Assembly (NCBI GenBank): GCA_003458705.1
Contig: QRVH01000028.1
Coordinates: forward strand, 1 to 32,287
Length of the DNA stretch: 32,287 nt
DNA from: Eubacterium sp. AF22-9
GTDB lineage: Bacteria; Bacillota; Clostridia; Lachnospirales; Lachnospiraceae
Reading direction: 5' to 3'
Made by a program: the position numbers and the translations under genes. The notes under the pieces were generated by a model. It worked only from the letters and a program-made list of their open reading frames with translations, did no database searches and was not told where the DNA came from. Within the stretch, counting starts at the first letter, position 1. The number at the start of each line of letters is the position of its first letter. Shown here one piece after another: positions 1-8,128 of this stretch.

Positions 1-41
1 TATAAAATTTTACAACCAGTAGTGGATTTTTTCAATACAAT

Positions 42-137
42 ATACAATATTTTCTATTTATTTTTATGAAACATACAAATTGTACACCTATACAATATTT
101 TCTATTTATTTTTATGAAACATACAAATTGTACACCT
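42..137. repeat. Perfect 48-bp tandem duplication
   Basis: Two identical 48-bp AT-rich copies lie at 42-89 and 90-137. The unit starts ATACAATATTTTC and ends TTGTACACCT. No gene is visible in it. Identity is complete, so the duplication is recent or an assembly artefact. Confidence 0.9.
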
Positions 138-199
138 GGGTTTTATCCTTATTCAATTAAATAATTTCTCAATTTCAGTTGCATTTTTAAATTTTTTGC

Positions 200-228
200 T
201 TGACAGATTTATTTTTTATGTGTATTAT
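200..228 (+). promoter_or_regulatory. Sigma-A promoter of tRNA-Gly
   Basis: A consensus -35 TTGACA (200-205) and a -10 TATTAT (223-228) are separated by 17 bases. The predicted transcript start is near 235, about 40 bases before the tRNA. Confidence 0.8.
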
Positions 229-273
229 ATCACTTGTGTTCGCGAGAAATTCCGTTCGATGAACATTATATAT

Positions 274-345
<72 letters not shown>

Positions 346-357
346 CTTTTATTTTGT

Positions 358-389
358 AAGGAAGTCAGTATTTATCTGGCTTCCTTTTT
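358..389 (+). terminator. Rho-independent terminator of tRNA-Gly
   Basis: The stem GGAAGTCAG / CTGGCTTCC (one G-U pair) closes a short AT loop and is followed by TTTTT. It lies 13 bases after the tRNA. Confidence 0.85.
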
Positions 390-765
390 GCTTGTCCTTA
401 ATTTTCTTTGGCGACAGCTTGAAGACAAATATTTTCATCTTCTCTTTCTACATCTGCGCCCTCACAGATTAGCTGCCCTTGCAGCAAATTGCCTTTAATC
501 CACCTCCTTTAATCTTTAATTACTCCTGACTCCTCATCAAACTAGAATCCGCTCTTCTTAAGTTGGTAAATATCACTCTCTATACTTATTTGCAATAGCA
601 ATATTCAATTTAATTATAAAAATTACTATATTCTTTTATCAAATAAAGTTGTAATTTATCATATTCCTTTCAAAACATATAAAAGTTTAGGCGAAAATGA
701 TGGAATTAATCGGATTATTATGGTAAACTATTGTAGCAATAAAATATTTTGGAGGTATCTAAAAA
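390..765. other. Intergenic region without a confident gene
   Basis: No protein gene can be supported in this 376-base stretch. On the minus strand a strong AGGAGG (503-509) precedes a short coding-like run of 29 codons from TTG 487 to TAA 398. The spacing to that TTG is long and no family is recognisable. The rest is AT-rich. I could not identify a convincing promoter or operator for kdgK, although kdgK must be transcribed from here. Confidence 0.5.
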
Positions 766-1878
766 ATGAAATTAAATTTAAGACCAGCTGAAGAGTGTAC
801 ATTTGACGCTGTATCATTAGGTGAAGTTATGCTTCGTCTTGATCCAGGTGAAGGAAGAATCCGTACAGCAAGAAGCTTTAGAGCATGGGAAGGCGGCGGA
901 GAATACAATGTTATCCGTGGACTTCACAAGTGCTTCGGTATGAGAACTGCTGTTATCACATCATTTGCTGATAACGAAGTAGGTCTTCTTATGAAGGACT
1001 TCATCGAACAGGGTGGCGTTGATACATCACTTATCTGCTGGAAGAAGACAGATGGTATCGGTCGTCTTTGCAGAAATGGTCTCAACTTCACAGAGAGAGG
1101 ATTTGGTATCCGTGGTGCTAAGGGATGCTCTGATAGAGCTAACACAGCTATTTCACAGGCTACTCCAGAAGATTTCGATTTCGATTACATCTTCAAGAAC
1201 AAGAGCGATGGTGGTTTAGGTGTTCGTTGGTTACATACAGGTGGTATCTATGCTGCTCTTTCTGAGCAGGCTTGCGAGACTGTTATTGCAGCTTGTAAGG
1301 CAGCTAAGAAGTACGGTACAATCGTATCTTACGATCTTAACTACAGACCATCTATGTGGGAAGCTATCGGCGGTTTAGCTAAGGCTCAGGAAGTTAATAA
1401 GGAAGTTGCTAAGTATGTTGACGTTATGATTGGTAACGAAGAAGACTTCACAGCTTGCCTTGGTTTCGAAATCGAAGGTAACGATGAGAACCTTAAGACT
1501 CTTAACCTTGATGGTTACAAGAAGATGATCAACGAAGCTGCTGCTACATACCCTAACTTCAAGGCTGTTGCTACAACACTTCGTCAGGTTAAGACAGCTA
1601 CAGTTAATGACTGGTCAGCAATCTGCTGGGCTGATGGAGAAATCTACAAGGCTGCTCAGTATGACGGTCTTGAAATCATGGATAGAGTTGGTGGCGGTGA
1701 TTCATTCGCTTCAGGTCTTGTATATGGTCTTATGACATTTGAAGATGCTGAGAAGGCTGTTAACTACGGTGCAGCTCACGGTGCATTAGCTATGACAACT
1801 CCTGGTGATACAACAATGGCTTCTCTTAAGGAAGTTGAAGGTATCGTTGGTGGTGCTGGCGCAAGAGTTCAGAGATAA
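766..1878 (+). CDS. kdgK: 2-keto-3-deoxygluconate kinase (PfkB family)
   Basis: It phosphorylates 2-keto-3-deoxygluconate (KDG) to KDPG with ATP, the last hexuronate-specific step before aldol cleavage, in the cytoplasm. The 370-residue protein has the PfkB sugar-kinase layout. Near residue 10 it has the beta-strand start VSLGEVMLRLDP, then a glycine-rich substrate patch (EGGGEYN). The C-terminal ATP/anion-hole signature is DRVGGGDSFASG near residue 310, whose Asp is the expected catalytic base. The start is set by GGAGG nine bases upstream. The gene is monocistronic, with a strong terminator at 1914. It belongs functionally with uxaA, uxaB and uxaC further right. No KDPG aldolase is in the window. 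Other PfkB sugar specificities are possible from sequence alone, but the neighbourhood favours KDG. Confidence 0.9.
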   Translation: MKLNLRPAEECTFDAVSLGEVMLRLDPGEGRIRTARSFRAWEGGGEYNVIRGLHKCFGMRTAVITSFADNEVGLLMKDFIEQGGVDTSLICWKKTDGIGRLCRNGLNFTERGFGIRGAKGCSDRANTAISQATPEDFDFDYIFKNKSDGGLGVRWLHTGGIYAALSEQACETVIAACKAAKKYGTIVSYDLNYRPSMWEAIGGLAKAQEVNKEVAKYVDVMIGNEEDFTACLGFEIEGNDENLKTLNLDGYKKMINEAAATYPNFKAVATTLRQVKTATVNDWSAICWADGEIYKAAQYDGLEIMDRVGGGDSFASGLVYGLMTFEDAEKAVNYGAAHGALAMTTPGDTTMASLKEVEGIVGGAGARVQR

Positions 1879-1913
1879 TCATCTGATTCATTAATTTAAG
1901 ATTCATCCAAGAT

Positions 1914-1945
1914 GGGCGGTGCCATACAGCACCGCCCTTTTTCTT
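1914..1945 (+). terminator. Rho-independent terminator of kdgK
   Basis: A perfect 9-bp GC-rich stem GGGCGGTGC / GCACCGCCC with a 6-base loop is followed by TTTTTCTTTT. Confidence 0.95.
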
Positions 1946-1960
1946 TTGTACATTTGCAAT

Positions 1961-2014
1961 AAAAACAGACAGCATTGAAATTTCAATTTCAGAATTCCAA
2001 TACTGCCTGTTTTT
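1961..2014 (-). terminator. Terminator of the surface-protein operon
   Basis: A long stem pairs 1961-1977 with 1998-2014 (17 bp). Two positions that would mismatch in plus-strand RNA become G-U pairs in minus-strand RNA, so the structure fits the leftward genes. It ends in TTTTT on that strand, 30 bases beyond the stop at 2045. Confidence 0.75.
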
Positions 2015-2044
2015 ATTTAATTATTTTCATTTACCACAGATATA

Positions 2045-3082
2045 TCAGTCACTCCAAATAGGCATTCTGCAATATTTTGTTCCATCAAACAGAAAATTAT
2101 ATTCGCTTCCATCCGGATAACCTACTATCCACTGCTGCAGTTTTGCTGTAATCTTCCCATCAGTATTTGGATAGCGAATTGTAACACTTCTGTATCCATT
2201 TATGGCCTGTTTAAACTCAGGTGTACTCGTTATGCTTCGGTATAAATCATCGCTATCTTCATAATGCCAGTAACTTTCCTGAAGATTTAATGTTCCATCT
2301 TCTCTGTATACAATATTATTTTCAAATTCTTCTGGAACATAACCGCCCACTCTGCCATGATTCATAAATCCCTGTTTAGTAAAGTAGAAATTATTTCCAT
2401 CATATTCAAATCTATAGAAATAATCCATTTTCTCATAATAGATAAAGTACCATATATCTTTTGGATTGCCTGGGTAAACATCCCTGTAATTTGCAAAAGT
2501 TAATGACCACTTGCTGACAGGAATACCTAATTGGGCTGCTTTATTTAGCAATTGTGAAAACTCCGGACTTGTACTTATTGCATCTCGAAATTCCCGAAAT
2601 TCCTGAGAATTATTCCAATAGCTTTCTTTTATGTTAAGCGAACCGTCATCATTATACACTATATGATTCTGTGTTGTTTCCTTGTTGCTGGAATTATTGT
2701 CATTATAGTAATTATTATTTGCAGCTTCTGAAACATATGTATCATTATCATTGACTACACTGTTACCACCTGCATCTTCATTCTGTTTATTATCAGTCTC
2801 CAATTCAGCGGTATCAGATTCATCCGACATTTCTGATGTTTCTGACATTTCTGTAAAATTCGTTTCTTCAGATGAAGCATTTTCATCCGGCAATGTTTCG
2901 GTAATTTTCTTATTATCAGATATTGCCGCAACGCTCTGGCTCGGGCTATTGCTCACCACATCTTTATCATTATGTCTATCCTTATTAATCAGGGTATTAT
3001 TTACAACTATTGCTATAACAACTACTATAATAATTATAAATGCACTTATGACACTAACACAAACTTTTTTGTTCTTAAGCAT
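2045..3082 (-). CDS. Membrane-anchored hypothetical protein with two internal repeats
   Basis: I do not recognise a named family. The 345-residue protein has a short basic N-terminus and one strong hydrophobic helix (about residues 7-28). A long Asp/Glu/Asn/Ser-rich linker (about 35-138) follows, as in proteins tethered outside the membrane. The C-terminal part contains two diverged copies of one module. The first starts near residue 140 (VYNDDGSLNIKESYW, then TSPEF). The second starts near residue 256 (VYREDGTLNLQESYW, then TSTPEF). Its start overlaps the end of the sortase-anchored gene by 8 bases, so the two are probably translationally coupled and share the poly-G promoter at 4571-4602. 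A role at the cell surface is an inference from topology and context. Confidence 0.75.
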   Translation of the reverse strand: MLKNKKVCVSVISAFIIIIVVVIAIVVNNTLINKDRHNDKDVVSNSPSQSVAAISDNKKITETLPDENASSEETNFTEMSETSEMSDESDTAELETDNKQNEDAGGNSVVNDNDTYVSEAANNNYYNDNNSSNKETTQNHIVYNDDGSLNIKESYWNNSQEFREFRDAISTSPEFSQLLNKAAQLGIPVSKWSLTFANYRDVYPGNPKDIWYFIYYEKMDYFYRFEYDGNNFYFTKQGFMNHGRVGGYVPEEFENNIVYREDGTLNLQESYWHYEDSDDLYRSITSTPEFKQAINGYRSVTIRYPNTDGKITAKLQQWIVGYPDGSEYNFLFDGTKYCRMPIWSD

Positions 3083-4514
3083 TAGTTCTTTTTACCTCTC
3101 TGCATATAACAGCTCCTGCCAGTATCATTATAATACATGACGCATATACATATACTTTATATCCATCAGAAGTCTGAGGTGTTTCTACAGTCTCTGCTGA
3201 AGAAACCTCTGTATCTCCAACAGGTGATGTAACTTCTGTATCTTTGAGTGCAGGAGCTTCTTTAGTTATGACATACTCTGAGCAATGATCCTGCTTTACT
3301 GTCATATAACCTTCTTCATCTACCACAACTGCCTGTGTTCCTGCAAATGTACCATCATCATTCATAAGCGAGTAATAAAGTGTAGTTCCTGCATAATTGG
3401 TTCCAACTGGTATGCGGATACTTGCTGTTGCTGGCAGCTGTCCTGAATAATTGAACTTCACCTGTGCCACAAAATTATCTTTTGTTACATATGATGGCAT
3501 TGTATCTGCATATGTCTCATTAATTGTTGTTGAAAAATCATACTCATTCTTTCCATCAACACTCTTCATTGTTCCCTTTGCAAATGTAAATGTAACATTA
3601 TTATTAGATTTAATTACAACATCCTTAGTTTCATTTTCCTTTAAGATGCTTGCAAATGTTTCACTATCAACTACCTGTGTGTCTTTGCCTGCTGCATCAA
3701 ATGTATATGTATTATCTGTCACATCATCAGACTTCTCATCTGAAGCTTTAGTTAAGTGAAGTACTGTCTTGTCTGTCATATAATCAGGCATCATTATTAT
3801 ACTACGATACATGCTCTTTCCTTCTGAATCCTTATAGTTAATAGCTACATAAAGAAAATCAATATCACACATTACCACCTGTGGTTTACCACTAGATGAA
3901 GCACCTGATGATGTTGTACTATCACTACCACCTTTTGCATACCCCTCTGTCTGGAATCTTCCATCTGAACTTTTGCTATTATACAATGTTGAAAATGTCA
4001 TCTTGCTAAATTCTATTTTACTGCCAAACTGAGGCTGAGACCTCTTTATAATAAAATTACCCGAACCAATTCCAGAAAAACTGCCACCTCCTATTGTAGT
4101 ACTTCCAAGCATATAACGAGCCTCATTACTAAAAGTAAGTTTTCCTGATTCATCTCTGTTAAGTTTGTATGCTGTGGCATTAACATAAACTACATCATCA
4201 ATCGAATATGCCGACTTATCTTCATCAATCCTTAATGTACTATCCTCATAGAAAATATTCATCTGCCTGCTGTCATCATCATCAAAATATCCAAAATACT
4301 CTTTAAACGCAGCCGAATCTTCCTTATCCATAACATATTTGACACCATTTTTATTCATTGTATCGTCATCTTCAAAATAATAAGCTGGCTTATCTGTCAC
4401 CTCTGCTGCATTAACGCTTAATCCCCCAGTTACACCACTAAACAATGTTGTTGCAACTATTGCTGTCGCTGCAATTGCTTCTATGCAGCCCGTCAATTTC
4501 TTAATCATCCTCAT
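3075..4514 (-). CDS. Secreted surface protein with sortase-type C-terminal anchor
   Basis: The family is unknown to me, but the export and anchoring signals are clear. The 479-residue protein begins with basic residues and a hydrophobic signal peptide ending near VNAAE (about residue 36). It closes with a sorting-like signal: TPQTSD, a hydrophobic segment of about 20 residues, then the basic tail REVKRTNA. This is a PQTxD variant of LPxTG. The body is rich in Ser, Thr, Asp and Tyr, consistent with an extracellular beta-rich protein. AAAGGAG lies seven bases before the ATG. It is first in a two-gene operon whose promoter spacer contains ten consecutive G, so expression may switch on and off. 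An adhesin or matrix protein is plausible but unproven. Confidence 0.8.
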   Translation of the reverse strand: MRMIKKLTGCIEAIAATAIVATTLFSGVTGGLSVNAAEVTDKPAYYFEDDDTMNKNGVKYVMDKEDSAAFKEYFGYFDDDDSRQMNIFYEDSTLRIDEDKSAYSIDDVVYVNATAYKLNRDESGKLTFSNEARYMLGSTTIGGGSFSGIGSGNFIIKRSQPQFGSKIEFSKMTFSTLYNSKSSDGRFQTEGYAKGGSDSTTSSGASSSGKPQVVMCDIDFLYVAINYKDSEGKSMYRSIIMMPDYMTDKTVLHLTKASDEKSDDVTDNTYTFDAAGKDTQVVDSETFASILKENETKDVVIKSNNNVTFTFAKGTMKSVDGKNEYDFSTTINETYADTMPSYVTKDNFVAQVKFNYSGQLPATASIRIPVGTNYAGTTLYYSLMNDDGTFAGTQAVVVDEEGYMTVKQDHCSEYVITKEAPALKDTEVTSPVGDTEVSSAETVETPQTSDGYKVYVYASCIIMILAGAVICREVKRTNA

Positions 4515-4570
4515 ATTTTTTCTCCTTTAAATGCAATTTAAGAATTTCATGTTTAATGAACTCCCTTTTT

Positions 4571-4602
4571 ATTCTACCCCCCCCCCGATATTTTTTTGTC
4601 AA
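4571..4602 (-). promoter_or_regulatory. Putative phase-variable promoter with poly-G spacer
   Basis: On the minus strand a perfect -35 TTGACA (4597-4602) and a -10 TAGAAT (4571-4576) are separated by 20 bases, of which the ten next to the -10 are an unbroken G run (4577-4586). A spacer of 17 is optimal for sigma-A, so loss of about three G would give a strong promoter. It lies 57 bases upstream of the surface-protein ATG. Confidence 0.75.
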
Positions 4603-4628
4603 GTGCCACATTGCAAAAAAAGATTTAC

Positions 4629-4669
4629 AAAAAAGCCTGCCAAAAGCATCTTTATGATACATTTGGCAG
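4629..4669 (-). terminator. Terminator of the uxaB-uxaA operon
   Basis: The stem CTGCCAAA (4637-4644) pairs with TTTGGCAG (4662-4669) around a 17-base loop. In minus-strand RNA it is followed by GGC and six U. It sits about 80 bases after the uxaA stop. Confidence 0.75.
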
Positions 4670-4749
4670 CTTTTATAAACCCACGATTATTAAAATTCTT
4701 CTATAAAACTATAACCGACATCTTAGAAAAATATCATTATAGCAAGCAA

Positions 4750-6237
4750 TTATAAAGTTACACCCTGCTTAAAGATTGCAAGATCATGGAATCCTGCTAT
4801 CTCAGCCTTAACCTTCTTACCAGAAGCAACATCTAATACAAGCTGGAAAAGTTCCTTAGCTGCATCTTCAAGTGGAAGATCATCTGTAACAATTCTTCCT
4901 GCATTGAAGTCAATCCAGTTACCCTTATTTCCTGCAAGTCTTGAATTAGTTGCAATCTTAACTGTAGGAACCGGTGATGCAAATGGTGTTCCACGTCCAG
5001 TTGTGAAAAGAACCATCTGTGCTCCTGAAGCTGCACAGGCTGTTGCAGCAACAAGGTCATTACCAGGTGCGCTGAGAAGATTAAGTCCCTTAGTATTAAC
5101 TGGCTCTGCATATGCAAGAACACCCTTTACTAATGAGCTTCCTGACTTCTGTGTACATCCTAAAGACTTGTCCTCAAGAGTTGTGATACCGCCATCCTTG
5201 TTTCCTGGAGATGGATTCTCATAAATCTCCTGACCATTCTTAATGAAGTATTCCTTAAAGTCATTGATAAGGTGAACTGTCTTCTCGAAGAGTTCCTTGT
5301 TAGCACATCTGTTCATAAGAATTGTCTCAGCACCGAACATCTCTGGAACTTCTGTAAGGATAGTTGTACCACCCTTAGATACAAGCATATCTGAGAAAAG
5401 ACCAACTGTTGGGTTAGCTGTGATACCTGATAATCCATCAGAACCACCACACTTCATACCAATGATAAGTTCCTTGGCATTAACCTTTTCACGCTTAAAT
5501 GTAGCAGCATAAGCCATAAGCTCATTCATAAGCTTCTCAGCTTCTTCCTGCTCATTCTCAACATCCTGAACCTGAAGGAACTTAACTCTGTCTGGATTAA
5601 CCTCTCCGATATAATCCTTAAGAACTTCAATACGGCTGTTCTCACATCCAAGACCAAGTACAAGAACTGCACCTGCATTAGGATGATTAATTAAATCAGC
5701 AAGAATCTTTCTTGTATTCTCCTGATCTTCTGTTGTCTGTGAACATCCATATGGATGAGTAAATGCAACTACTTCATCTACTCCTTCTGGCTTGTTAGCT
5801 CTTGCTGTTGCTTCAATTGCTCTTGCAATTGAGTTAACGCATCCAACTGTAGGAACAATCCATACTTCGTTACGGACACCAACCTTGCCGTTCTCTCTCA
5901 TATATCCATCGAAATAAGCTGGCTCAGTAGGCTCAACATCCTTATGTCCCTCTGGTTCATAAGTATATTCAAGTAATTCACCGAGACCAGTCTTTAAGTT
6001 ATGAGTATGAACCCACGCTCCAACCGGGATATCAGCCTGTGCAAATCCGATTCTGAAACCATATTTGATAACCGGATCACCATTCTTGATAGCCTTAATT
6101 ACAAACTTGTGTCCCTGTGGAATATCTTCTACAGTTGTCACATCAATTCCTGCAACATTAAGAGTTGTGCCTTTAGCAATAGGCTTTAATGCTACAGCAA
6201 CATTATCATCTTTATTAATCTTGATAAAATCCTGCAT
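4750..6237 (-). CDS. uxaA: Altronate dehydratase
   Basis: It dehydrates D-altronate to 2-keto-3-deoxygluconate, the substrate of KdgK. The 495-residue length matches full-length UxaA. An N-terminal SAF-type domain (about residues 10-95, including the VGAWVHTHN strand) is followed by the long UxaA/GarD catalytic domain. That domain carries conserved Cys and His motifs expected to hold the metal centre: VPTVGCVNSIAR, THPYGCSQ, LGLGCENSR and GMKCGGSDGLSG. Start is supported by AAGGAG five bases before the ATG. It is the second gene of a leftward operon with uxaB, separated by a 90-base gap containing a perfect hairpin. Galactarate dehydratase is a related alternative, but pairing with uxaB and uxaC favours altronate. 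Confidence 0.93.
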   Translation of the reverse strand: MQDFIKINKDDNVAVALKPIAKGTTLNVAGIDVTTVEDIPQGHKFVIKAIKNGDPVIKYGFRIGFAQADIPVGAWVHTHNLKTGLGELLEYTYEPEGHKDVEPTEPAYFDGYMRENGKVGVRNEVWIVPTVGCVNSIARAIEATARANKPEGVDEVVAFTHPYGCSQTTEDQENTRKILADLINHPNAGAVLVLGLGCENSRIEVLKDYIGEVNPDRVKFLQVQDVENEQEEAEKLMNELMAYAATFKREKVNAKELIIGMKCGGSDGLSGITANPTVGLFSDMLVSKGGTTILTEVPEMFGAETILMNRCANKELFEKTVHLINDFKEYFIKNGQEIYENPSPGNKDGGITTLEDKSLGCTQKSGSSLVKGVLAYAEPVNTKGLNLLSAPGNDLVAATACAASGAQMVLFTTGRGTPFASPVPTVKIATNSRLAGNKGNWIDFNAGRIVTDDLPLEDAAKELFQLVLDVASGKKVKAEIAGFHDLAIFKQGVTL

Positions 6238-6273
6238 ATATTCTCCTTGTAATTCTAATTATTATATTAAATA

Positions 6274-6303
6274 AGAGCGGATGAATATAAAAACATCCGC
6301 TCT
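6274..6303 (-). other. Intercistronic hairpin between uxaB and uxaA
   Basis: A perfect 10-bp inverted repeat, AGAGCGGATG / CATCCGCTCT, has a 10-base AT loop and is followed by an AU-rich run without a clean U tract. It could be a partial terminator, or a stabiliser or processing site that sets the uxaB:uxaA ratio. Confidence 0.7.
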
Positions 6304-6327
6304 GTAATCACTCAAAGGGCCTGTTAA

Positions 6328-7830
6328 TTAGTCGTCAAGAGCTAAATCATTAACAACTGCTCTCATACCTCTTTCTCTGATATCTGTGATGTACTCAGTA
6401 ATAACTTCTTCAAGGTTAAGAACCTTAGAAAGATCCTCGCCACCGAAGAACTTAGTATTGCTTAAGTAAGCATGTGTGAATTCCTTAGCAGACTTTCCTG
6501 AATTATCTCTGAAGAAATCAAGAACAGCCTTATCATCTGTAATATTGTACTCTTCACCGTTTCTGTTACCCTTTAATACAATACCGCCGTTGAACTCTGC
6601 TTCTGTCTGTGATGTATAGAAGCTCATAAGTGCTGCGATAGAGAATGTAAGGTACTTAGGAAGCTTGTTAAACTTCTTAACATATCCCAAGAATGAAGGT
6701 AAACATCTAGCTTCCCACTTAGATACTGAGTTAAGTGAAATGCTTAATAATCTATGATCTACGAATGGGTTAAGGAATCTGTCGATAACAGCCTTAGCGA
6801 ACTCTTCGCAGTCTTCCTTAGAAAGTGAAAGTGTAGGAATAACTTCATTGTAAAGTGTCTCTTCCATGTACTTTCTGATTACAGGATCCTTCATAGAATT
6901 CTCTACATTATCGTTACCAGCAAGGAATGAAGCTAATACAAATGATGTATGAGAACCGTTAAGGATTCTAACCTTTCTTTCCTTGTATGGGTGATGATCC
7001 TTAGTAAATACTACATTAAGTCCAGCTTCCTTAAATGGAAGTTCCTTCTCAAGCTGCTCAAGTGGAAGGTTAGAATCACTCTCTACAACCCAGAGACCGA
7101 ATACTTCAGCTCTGTCGATAAGCTGATCCTCATATCCCCATTCCTCGCAAAGCTTAGCTGCGTCTTCTCTTGGATATCCTGGAACAATTCTATCTACGAG
7201 TGTTGGGCAGAATGAGCAGTAATTGTTAACCCAATCCTTGAATCCATCTTCAAGTCCCCAAAGCTCGATAAACTTCATGATGCACTTCTTTAATTCAATA
7301 CCATTATCAGCGATAAGCTCACATGGAAGTAAGATAAGTCCCTTATCAGCTGCTCCGTTGAACTTCTGATATCTCTTGTAAAGGAGCTGTGTAAGCTTTC
7401 CTGGGTATGTCTTAGGAGGACGTGCATTAGGATCGTTATCTGTCTCGTCAAATACGATACCAGCCTCTGTTGTATTAGAAACGATGAATCTAAGAGTCTC
7501 GCTTGTACCATACTCAATGTACTTGTCATAATCCTCAATAGCTGCAACTGCATCTACTACTGATGTAATCTGACGTGTGATTTCCTTAGGCTCTCCATCA
7601 ACAAAACCTCTTAACTGAAGTGTGTACTGGCATTCCTGATCATGGAATCTCTCAAGTGTACCGAACTCGATAGGCTTAACGATAACAACACCACCGTTGA
7701 AATCTGTCTTCTCATTAGTTACATCGAAGATATAATCAACGAATGCTCTAAGGAAGTTACCCTCACCGAACTGCATAACCTTAACAGGTCTGTCAACTGC
7801 ATGTGTAATACTCTTGTTTAATCTCTGCAT
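6328..7830 (-). CDS. uxaB: Tagaturonate reductase (altronate oxidoreductase)
   Basis: It reduces D-tagaturonate to D-altronate with NADH, the second step of galacturonate catabolism. The 500-residue protein belongs to the mannitol dehydrogenase superfamily. It has the N-terminal nucleotide-binding entry motif FGEGNFLRAF near residue 21 and the central catalytic-region motif VRILNGSHTSF near residue 288, with the Asn and His expected at the active site. The start follows AAGGAG at good spacing. It is first in the leftward uxaB-uxaA operon. A strong promoter lies at 7940-7968, and an operator-like palindrome covers the expected transcript start. Fructuronate reductase (UxuB) is a related alternative. 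The absence of uxuA and the presence of uxaA argue for UxaB. Confidence 0.92.
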   Translation of the reverse strand: MQRLNKSITHAVDRPVKVMQFGEGNFLRAFVDYIFDVTNEKTDFNGGVVIVKPIEFGTLERFHDQECQYTLQLRGFVDGEPKEITRQITSVVDAVAAIEDYDKYIEYGTSETLRFIVSNTTEAGIVFDETDNDPNARPPKTYPGKLTQLLYKRYQKFNGAADKGLILLPCELIADNGIELKKCIMKFIELWGLEDGFKDWVNNYCSFCPTLVDRIVPGYPREDAAKLCEEWGYEDQLIDRAEVFGLWVVESDSNLPLEQLEKELPFKEAGLNVVFTKDHHPYKERKVRILNGSHTSFVLASFLAGNDNVENSMKDPVIRKYMEETLYNEVIPTLSLSKEDCEEFAKAVIDRFLNPFVDHRLLSISLNSVSKWEARCLPSFLGYVKKFNKLPKYLTFSIAALMSFYTSQTEAEFNGGIVLKGNRNGEEYNITDDKAVLDFFRDNSGKSAKEFTHAYLSNTKFFGGEDLSKVLNLEEVITEYITDIRERGMRAVVNDLALDD

Positions 7831-7917
7831 CTTAAATCTCCTTTTTTCATTGGGAATAATCCGTTTTACGATAACGGTCCCTAATTATTAACCAGTAAAT
7901 GGTATGTAAATAAGTGC

Positions 7918-7933
7918 ATGTAAGCGCTTTCAT
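7918..7933 (-). promoter_or_regulatory. Operator/cre-like palindrome at the uxaB promoter
   Basis: ATGTAAGCGCTTTCAT differs from a perfect palindrome at one position. It lies immediately downstream of the uxaB -10 box, overlapping the expected transcript start. It fits both a LacI-family operator with a central GCGC and the CcpA cre consensus. Confidence 0.8.
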
Positions 7934-7939
7934 AAATAA

Positions 7940-7968
7940 AATATATCTTAAAAATGCTCTTAAGTCAA
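7940..7968 (-). promoter_or_regulatory. Sigma-A promoter of uxaB-uxaA
   Basis: On the minus strand -35 TTGACT (7963-7968) and -10 TATATT (7940-7945) are spaced by exactly 17 bases. The operator-like palindrome follows directly. Confidence 0.8.
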
Positions 7969-8006
7969 TACATTTTTCTGCTTTTTAAAAAATTCTTACA
8001 TTACAC

Positions 8007-8035
8007 TTGTTTTTATAATAATACCATTGTATAAT
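8007..8035 (+). promoter_or_regulatory. Sigma-A promoter of the lacI-type gene and uxaC
   Basis: -35 TTGTTT (8007-8012) and a consensus -10 TATAAT (8030-8035) are spaced by 17 bases. The perfect palindrome at 8048 lies just downstream, which suggests autoregulation. Confidence 0.75.
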
Positions 8036-8047
8036 TCATTTATCAAT

Positions 8048-8063
8048 ATGTAAGCGCTTACAT
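8048..8063 (+). promoter_or_regulatory. Operator/cre-like palindrome at the regulator promoter
   Basis: ATGTAAGCGCTTACAT is a perfect 16-bp palindrome, 13 bases after the -10 box. It shares 15 of 16 bases with the site at 7918-7933 on the other side of the divergent region. Confidence 0.85.
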
Positions 8064-8128
8064 TTATTTATTTTTTATCAATTTTTGTTAAGCGATACAT
8101 TTACATTCGTCAAGAGATGAGGTCGCAC

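Noticed and set aside
8085-8098. Third operator-like site TGTTAAGCGATACA
   Set aside because: It resembles the palindromes only partly and its centre is shifted by one base; it is not symmetric.
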